64,000 bases of DNA from Agrostemma githago (Eukaryota; Streptophyta; Magnoliopsida; Caryophyllales; Caryophyllaceae). How positions within the stretch are numbered: position 1 is the first letter of the stretch; every line of letters begins with the position of its first letter. The translations under genes and the position numbers were made by a program. Shown here in pieces: positions 57,701 through 64,000 of the stretch. A model generated the notes under the pieces. It was not told the origin of the DNA and made no database searches. It saw nothing but the letters and a program-made list of their open reading frames with translations. The stretch is taken from positions 44,255,878-44,319,877 of the forward strand of contig OY288243.1 in assembly GCA_958450325.1 (NCBI GenBank). Direction: 5' to 3'.

Positions 57701-60696
57701 TCTGCTTACGACTTGGCTTATTTTCAAAATATTTTCAAAAATCTTACTTGCAATGACATTGAGAAACCCGACGAACAGGTACCATTGCCTCCGCACCTAG
57801 TCGAGCAACTTGAACAAAAGGAGTCCCGAAATCCGGTAATCGAAGAAACCGATTCCATCAATGTAGGAACCCCTTTAGAGCCTCAGATACTTAGGTTGGG
57901 CCTATCTTTAGATCCCGAAGAGAGACAACAATTCACGGACCTTCTCCAGGAATTCAAAGACGTCTTTGCATGGTCCTACAAGGACATGCCGGGAATAGAC
58001 CGGGAAATAGCGGAACACCGAATACCCATCAAAGACGGGTACAAGCCGATAAAGCAGAAACTCCGACGAATGAGGCCCGAATGGTCTCTCAAAGTCAAAG
58101 AAGAAGTTGATAAACAATTCAAAGCGGGCTTTATTCAAGTGTCTGAATATCCAGACTGGGTTGCGAACATAGTACCAGTACCCAAAAAGGATGGCAAAGT
58201 CCGAGTGTGCGTAGATTTCCGAGACCTTAATAAGGCCAGCCCAAAAGACGATTTTTCGTTGCCACATATCGACATACTGGTGGATAACACGACCGATCAT
58301 GCCCTTCTATCATTTATGAACGGGTATGCCGGATATAATCAGATCAAAATGGCAGAAGAAGACATGAGTAAGACCACCTTCATCACACCTTGGGGGACTT
58401 ACTGCTATACCGTGATGCCATTTGGGCTTATTAACGCTGGAGCCACTTATCAACGGACCGCTACTACTTTATTGCATGACATGATGCATAAGGAAGTAGA
58501 GGTCTACGTCGACGATATGATTGTCAAGTCAAAGGACCGAAACGGGCACATTGCAGCCCTAAGGAAGTTCTTTACCCGACTACGCAAGTACAACATGAGG
58601 TTAAACCCTCAAAAATGCAGTTTCGGGGTAACATCGGGCAAGCTACTGGGCCACATTGTCAGCCAACGGGGCATCGAAGTTGACCCAGCAAAGATCAAGG
58701 CCATAACCGAGATGCACCCGCCTAAAACCGAAAAGGAGATAAGGGGGTTTCTCGGAAAAGTCCAATATATAAGCCGATTCATTTCAAAGCTAACCATGGT
58801 ATGTGAACCCATTTTCAAGAAACTGAAGATAGGAGAACAAACACTATGGGACGACAAATGTCAAATGGCTTTCGATAAGATCAAAGAAATTCTATCCTCT
58901 CCACCGGTGCTAATGCCACCTCAGCATGGTTTACCTCTGTCACTGTACTTGACGACAGCCGAGACTGCCATGGGCGCCATGCTAGCCCAGACGGTCGATT
59001 CTGAAGAACGGGCTATTTACTACATCAGTAAGAAATTCTTGGAATACGAATGCAAATACACCATGCTCGAGAAGACGTGTCTAGCATTAGTATGGGCCAC
59101 TAAAAAGCTCCGACACTACATGCTTAGTCACGAGGTACATGTGCTATCCAAAATGGATCCAATCAAATATCTATTCGAGAAGCCCATCCTCAACGGTCGT
59201 ATATCCAGATGGACTTTAATGCTAGCTGAGTTCAACCTCAAATTTGTACCTTTAAAAGCCATTAAGGGCCGAGTAGTAGCAGAATTCCTCGCCGACAGTC
59301 CGGTATCTGAGGAAGAACACACCGATACTTGGGCCTTCCCAGATGAAGACATATTCCATACCGACACCGACACATGGGATTTGTACTTCGACGGAACGTC
59401 CAACTTTCGAGGATTTGGTGTCGGGATCTTGCTAATCTCACCACAAGGTGAACATACCCCGTTATCCATCAAGCTAGATTTTGACGTGACTAATAACGCA
59501 GCTGAGTACGAAGCATGCATTCACGGACTGCAAGCCGCCGCTGATTTAGGAGTAACAAACCTCCGGGTCCACGGTGACTCATCATTAGTCATAAATCAAA
59601 CCCTACAAAAATGGAAGACTCGGAACGCAAATCTCGTGGCTTACCAAGCACGAGTAAAGGTTCTCGAGAAACAATTCCAAAAAGTGGAGTACATTTATCT
59701 GCCTCGGGAAGAAAACCAGTTTGCAGATGCTCTCTCAAAATTAGCATCTTTACTGAATATCCCAGCACATTTAACCAGCATGCCCATTTGCGTCGAGAGG
59801 CGGTCTGAGCCATCATACGTCAATGCTATCCAAGATATCAAAATAACTGATCCAGAACCTTGGTATCAGGCTATTCTAACCTACTTGACGTCAGGGGAAT
59901 ATCCTCCGGGAACTGAAAACCGGGCCAAGAAAGCTCTACGAAGATGGGCAACCCAGTTCATCCGCACAGACGATGGACAACTATACAAGAAGACAGCACA
60001 GGGGGCTTTACTCCTATGCATTGACAAAACTCGAGCCGAAAGAGTTATGGCCGAGGTGCACGATGGCGAAAACGGACCACACATGAATGCCCATATGTTG
60101 GCCCGGAAAATCGCAAGACTCGGTTACTATTGGAATAACATGGAAACTGACTATCAGTTATATGTCAAACACTGTCACAACTGTCAGATTTTCGCTAATG
60201 TTCAGCATATGCCTTCGTCCCTACTATATACAATGACATCACCATGGCCATTCTCGACATGGGGAATTGATATAATCGGGAAAGTGAACCCTTCCGGGAC
60301 AGGAGGTCACTGCTTCATCCGAGTGGCTATCGACTATTTCACCAAATGGGTCGAAGCCGAGTCATACCGGATCTTGAATGCCAAACATGTGGCTAAGTTC
60401 ATCCAAAATAAGATTATATGTCGATACGGGATTCCACACGAGTTCATCAGCGATCACGGGACCCATTTCCAAGCTGAAACCGCCACTTTGCTGGAAAAGT
60501 ACAAGATTCAAAGGCATACATCGTCACCTTACCGTCCTCAAACAAATGGAGCGGTGGAGGCAGCCAATAAGACAATTGTCACCATTCTTAAAAAGATGGC
60601 TGAGAATTACCGGGATTGGCCCGACAAGATACCCTTTGCCTTGTGGGGGTATCGAACGTCGATTCGAACTGCAACCGGAGCAACTCCATACTATCT
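54764..60696 (+). pseudogene. gag-pol: gag-pol of element 3: one frame, one stop, C-terminus lost
   Basis: Gag and pol are in a single continuous frame from MTQKAIDELTTTLAQ, the ancestral state that element 2 lost. The only lesion before the truncation is TAG at 56786-56788, where element 2 has CAG (Gln). Domains are in the order of element 2: capsid, HDTEKC zinc region, IDDG protease (about 56495), Ser-Glu linker, RT with YVDD (about 58509), RNase H, second RNase H (FDGTSNFRGFGVG, intact here), and integrase through the catalytic Glu (GAVEAANK) to ATPYYL. After 60696 the frame reads into antisense viral DNA and stops at 60814. The integrase C-terminal domain is absent. Confidence 0.92.
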
Positions 60697-60697
60697 G

Positions 60698-60850
60698 AAA
60701 TTCGTCTTGAAGAATTTGTTGTTGGCAATTATTAAAATTATGAAAAAACCAATCTCTAAATTTTTCCCATATAAGAGAATTGAATTCATTACTAATTATT
60801 TTTCTGGTTTCTGAACCAGAAGTAAAGTCCAATAAAGGTGTATTAATCAT
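60698..60850 (-). pseudogene. CP-side ORF start, truncated by element 3
   Basis: It begins MINTPLLDF at 60850, overlapping the MP stop, and loses viral sequence after about 51 codons (QQILQDEF). Confidence 0.7.
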
Positions 60851-61916
60851 TAAAATTAAAACTCATTTGAGACATAGTCTCTGACTCCTTTTTTGGTTGT
60901 CTTTTTAAAATTTTGTCTGGATGAAGTCCTAAAATGTCTTCATCAATTTCCATTATTTCATCATCTCTTATTTGAGAAGTTGAGAATCTAGATGGGGTAG
61001 GAATATCTAGATCATGGTCTAGAGTTGAAATAAAAGTTCTATTAGAAATAGATCTGGTCAGTCTAGAAGTACTATTTCTTGGTCTGAAATGGTTGTCACC
61101 AAAATTTAAAGTCACAGCTCCTTCCGGAGTTTGTTTAACATCAAATAAGTTTGTTTACATAATAGGTTGTGGGGGCATTGCCTTTGTAATCGTCCAGTTT
61201 TCAGGAAAAGATATTTCTTCCCATTTAATAGATTGTCTAGTAGTAATATTAGATCTATTACAATTAGTTTCGATAACAATAGTTTCATTTATATCCTTAT
61301 CCATCAATCTGCAGTGAGGATTTAATGTGTATAATGGTTTAAAATAAATTCTATAGCAGATGCATATTAGCTCTGATCCTTTAGCATAGTTATAACCATG
61401 AGTTTTAACATTTAATGTCAAAGCATCAAGGATATTAGTATCTGTTAAAGATAACTGTAAATTTGGGTAAACATCAAAATAAACTGGACCATGAGCTAAG
61501 CTAGACTTAACTACTCCCATGATTGACTTCCCAAAATCTAAATTTCTACCGTCTCTTAGAGCTGCTATAAAGCTCTCTGGTAATCCTTCAAGAGTTAAAG
61601 GTTTGAAAGCCACTTGGACTAACCCTATGTGAATAAATTTATTATCAGATTTTCTATAAGGTTCTAAATCAAAATTATTTAATAATTGGATGTGCATTTC
61701 ATCATTATTTAAAGAAATAGATTCTTCAGTTGCTTTTACTACTTGTTTTAAAACTATTCTTTCAAACCATCCTAATTTATAAATGATCCTAGTATTAACT
61801 TTAGGAATAGTCCATTTGTTTAATAGTTCCATATCTTGAGGTAAATCGGTCTCTTTGGTGGTACTGTTTTTAACATGTTTATTACTCGAACTGGCATGTT
61901 TAACGAATTTACTCAT
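60843..61916 (-). pseudogene. Viral movement protein, copy 8 (one stop)
   Basis: Open from the ATG at 61916 to a TAA at 61155, where the other copies have CAA (Gln) after PQPIM. The frame resumes to 60843. No LEP-stop and no 1-base insertion, so apart from one C-to-T change it is the best-preserved MP next to its own promoter and PBS. Confidence 0.8.
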
Positions 61917-61967
61917 AACTGAGAAAATGTTGAATTATGACTTAACATATCTTAAACTCCCTACTGT

Positions 61968-61984
61968 CCATGGCTCTGATACCA
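61968..61984 (-). promoter_or_regulatory. Viral primer binding site in its natural leader context
   Basis: TGGTATCAGAGCCATGG on the - strand, preceded by leader sequence instead of an RT end. This is the unrearranged arrangement. Confidence 0.88.
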
Positions 61985-62003
61985 CATCTGCAAGATCTTT
62001 ACC

Positions 62004-62862
62004 GACTTATGAACATAATAAGAAAGGTCGTATTACAAGTGATTGGGAATTTACCACAAAATATATTAAGTTTGAACTGTGATTAGGCAAATTAAACCAA
62101 CCGGGGACAGCAAAAGTCGGCGCCTACTAGGCATATGGCAACGGTGCCTCCCTCAAAGGTCCCTAACGCCAGTTTAAACTTAATATAATATGTACCCTCA
62201 ATAAACCCTCTTCATTTATGTTGATAAGTAATAAAAACCAGTTAGTTGAAAACCTAACCATGGTCCAATAGTTAGTTTAATCAAGTCAAGACATAATTCA
62301 ACAAAGGATTTAGCCTATAAGGCTCATCCTAACAATAAATAATAAGAATAAAGTTAAAATAAAAATTAAAATAACTTACAAACTTAATTTGTAGTCAGAA
62401 GATGAAGAACGCTTAGTAAATTTTTATTGATAATAGGAGATTTTTTTACAACTGAAAGAGAGACTAAGAAGGCTCGAAAAGAGTCTGCCTTCAAAGCATA
62501 AAAACGCATCCTTTTATAAGCAAGGAGCGGGGAAAAACAACAAAATAAAAACAGTACAACGAATATTTAACAGTACAACAACGAATATAAAACAGTGCAT
62601 GTACTTATTAATACATTGAAAGCTTTTTGAAAGCCCATCTTTTAAAGGAAAGAATAAGTGTGCCATAGAACGAACACACTAATATTGGAAAAGCATCTTT
62701 ACGTAACATCTTCACCAATGCTTCCAAGTAATTGCATCCTTTTTCAAAGTTCTTCATAATTGTGTCTTTTGAAACACAAAAGGTAAGAATGTGCATTATT
62801 CCATTATAACTTCAATTAGATGAGGTTTGTGCACCTAACTATAATTTTAATAGCTCTTATTA
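62004..62862 (-). promoter_or_regulatory. Viral intergenic region: promoter, poly(A) signal, leader
   Basis: TATAAAA at 62512-62518, AATAAA at 62423-62428, then an A/T-rich leader with the GC-rich patch near 62099-62167. It matches 33562-34417 with few changes; one is a 4-base insertion (GAAC) near 62670. The - strand frame at 62608-62796 (MHILTF, 34073-34351 in copy 1) precedes the TATA box and differs at its end between copies, so I do not call it a gene. Confidence 0.65.
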
Positions 62863-64000
62863 TCACTTGAAACTATTTGCCAAGTCTTGAATAATCTGAG
62901 TATCTTTCTCGATATTATCCTCTGGGTCTTGAGCGTCATGTAAAATATTAAATTTATTTTTGCTGGTTGATGTCATCGACATTGCCATAGAAACATCACT
63001 CTTTTGTGATTTAGCATCATTATTATCAGCCTTTTGAGTTATAGCTTTATGAGCTAAAGCTAAATAGTATTGGACAATCTCTTCTTCTGTTTTGTCCTGG
63101 ACATCCATGGACTCATAAGGAGCACTATCTGAATGATTATCTTCATCATTGAGGTAGAGGATAGTATAACTATCAATTTTTTCTTGGATAAGGTCAAGGG
63201 TAGAACTACAATTTAGTTTCTTGGTGTCTTTATTTTCTCTGAGCATAGTATCCCAGAAGCGAGAATATGACTCTCTTTTTAGACAGAATAAATTTTCCTG
63301 GGTATAACCCGTTTTTGGACTGAATTTCCATATCCAAGGAATAGAAAATTCAATAAAAAATTGCATTTGAATAAGTCCAGGAATATTATCCTCCGGAGCC
63401 TTTGGTATAATTTCTTTCCATTCATTATAAAGATCTTTAAATATTAGAGGTAATATTTCCTCTGAAGTTCCATAAAATTGCCACCATTTTATTAACCATG
63501 GCGGTATAACTTCGGTTATAACCTTTTGGCTAATTTTTATAAACCATGTATGACTTCTTTTATCATTCTCGTAAAGAAAAGTCTTATCCAAAGCTTGGAT
63601 ATAATCCCAATAATTGTAGTCAATACGAGATCCTTTGTTAATTAAGGATTTCGTGGTAAAAGGAGTGATTCCCCATTCTTCAATGGTAATAACCTCTCTA
63701 ATAATAATTTTTGAAAAGTTATAAATTTCTGCGTCATTACCCGTGAAATGATTGATTTCACAACCATTTGATGAAAGTATATTTTCATAAAAATTTCTAT
63801 TTTTATATGATTCCATCATAAAATTATTTTTCATGAGGTATTTCTCACATAGACTCCAGGGCTGATTTTCCCGTTTTTTATCGGACATGTTGAGAATGAG
63901 TATAATCCTTTCTTCTTGGTTTTTAACCATTTTTTCTTTTTCGTCCATTGATTCTTTAACTATCTTTCTAAACGAAGGAGAGATTTTATCTTGTCCCTTT
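62863..64000 (-). CDS. Pararetrovirus ORF2, second copy (partial, start outside window)
   Basis: Open from the window edge to the stop at 62863. It matches residues from about 72 of the copy at 34418-35770 onwards, with a handful of substitutions (for example KEWG to EEWG, SQEV to SQKV). The Met at 63948 is internal. Both copies remaining open while pol is broken is notable. Confidence 0.75.
   Translation of the reverse strand, partial: KGQDKISPSFRKIVKESMDEKEKMVKNQEERIILILNMSDKKRENQPWSLCEKYLMKNNFMMESYKNRNFYENILSSNGCEINHFTGNDAEIYNFSKIIIREVITIEEWGITPFTTKSLINKGSRIDYNYWDYIQALDKTFLYENDKRSHTWFIKISQKVITEVIPPWLIKWWQFYGTSEEILPLIFKDLYNEWKEIIPKAPEDNIPGLIQMQFFIEFSIPWIWKFSPKTGYTQENLFCLKRESYSRFWDTMLRENKDTKKLNCSSTLDLIQEKIDSYTILYLNDEDNHSDSAPYESMDVQDKTEEEIVQYYLALAHKAITQKADNNDAKSQKSDVSMAMSMTSTSKNKFNILHDAQDPEDNIEKDTQIIQDLANSFK

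Larger units (their letters stand above)
51112..60696 (+). mobile_element. Tat-type LTR retrotransposon (element 3), 3' truncated, inside the viral array
   Basis: The 5' LTR begins directly after viral GGCATG (51106-51111). PBS, leader and gag-pol follow, closely related to element 2. At 60696 integrase coding stops abruptly (ACTATCT) and, after one extra base, viral sequence begins (AAATTCGTCTTG). The end of integrase, the antisense PMD gene and the 3' LTR are missing. The viral bases on the two sides are not adjacent in the unit, so the loss happened with array rearrangement, not by simple insertion. Confidence 0.9.
60698..64000 (-). mobile_element. Second pararetrovirus segment, ORF2 to CP-side start
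   Basis: Reading the - strand from the window edge: ORF2, TATA, poly(A) signal, leader, PBS, MP and the start of the next ORF, cut at 60698 by element 3. It is very similar to 33562-35.6 kb plus the MP units. Unlike the full-length copy it keeps the leader-to-PBS junction (GTCGGTAAAGATCTTGCAGA), which shows how the circular genome closes. Confidence 0.88.

Noticed and set aside
56825..60814. A 1329-codon fusion of retrotransposon pol with a viral tail
   Set aside because: The tail after 60696 is antisense viral DNA read by chance; no functional fusion is likely.

Overview
This 64 kb window is transposable-element-rich plant nuclear DNA, and I see no ordinary host gene, tRNA or rRNA. The evidence is three Ty3/gypsy LTR elements of the dual-RNase-H (Tat/Ogre/Retand-like) type, nested plant L1-type LINEs with zf-RVT tails, MULE-like and CACTA-like DNA transposon pieces, and an endogenous plant pararetrovirus (Caulimoviridae, best fit florendovirus). 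A eudicot is likely. A chenopod or other Caryophyllales host is only a guess from the mix of element types.

Layout. 1-3870: 3' end of Tat-type element 1 (antisense gene exon, 3' UTR, 3' LTR). 3871-5284: a CACTA-like terminus, a small inverted-repeat element and AT-rich filler. 5285-10850: an old LINE fragment split by a nearly full-length LINE (5652-10639) with a 15-bp target-site duplication. 10868-14135: a TA repeat and a MULE-like element with many GTTACTSTAA-type motifs and leftover exons. 14136-17867: AT-rich tandem duplications and a MULE-type inverted-repeat element caught inside one copy of a duplicated sequence. 17868-33172: complete Tat-type element 2 (CATAC duplication, two 2.58-kb LTRs, gag-pol on +, spliced antisense gene on -). 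33269-33560: TA/CT microsatellites. 33562-41330: one full-length pararetrovirus genome on the - strand. 41331-51111: about six and a half head-to-tail 1.645-kb units of an internally deleted form of that virus. 51112-60696: Tat-type element 3, inserted into the array, its 3' third replaced by viral DNA. 60698-64000: a second viral segment that keeps the promoter-leader-PBS-MP junction.

How it works together. Elements 2 and 3 encode Gag, protease, RT, two RNase H domains and integrase in what was one long frame. In element 2 this is broken by a 1-nt deletion and a CGA-to-TGA change, and in element 3 by a CAG-to-TAG change. Elements 1 and 2 also carry, in antisense between pol and the 3' LTR, a gene with a plant-mobile-domain (PMD/DUF7745-like) protein, its own TATA box at the same distance from the ATG in both copies, and a GT-AG intron. 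The virus reads (on -) PBS, movement protein, a short CP-side ORF, CP-protease-RT-RNase H, ORF2, promoter, poly(A) signal, leader and back to the PBS.

The two most unusual things are the spliced antisense PMD gene with conserved promoter geometry, and the virus-derived 1.645-kb tandem array with a three-unit higher-order pattern.
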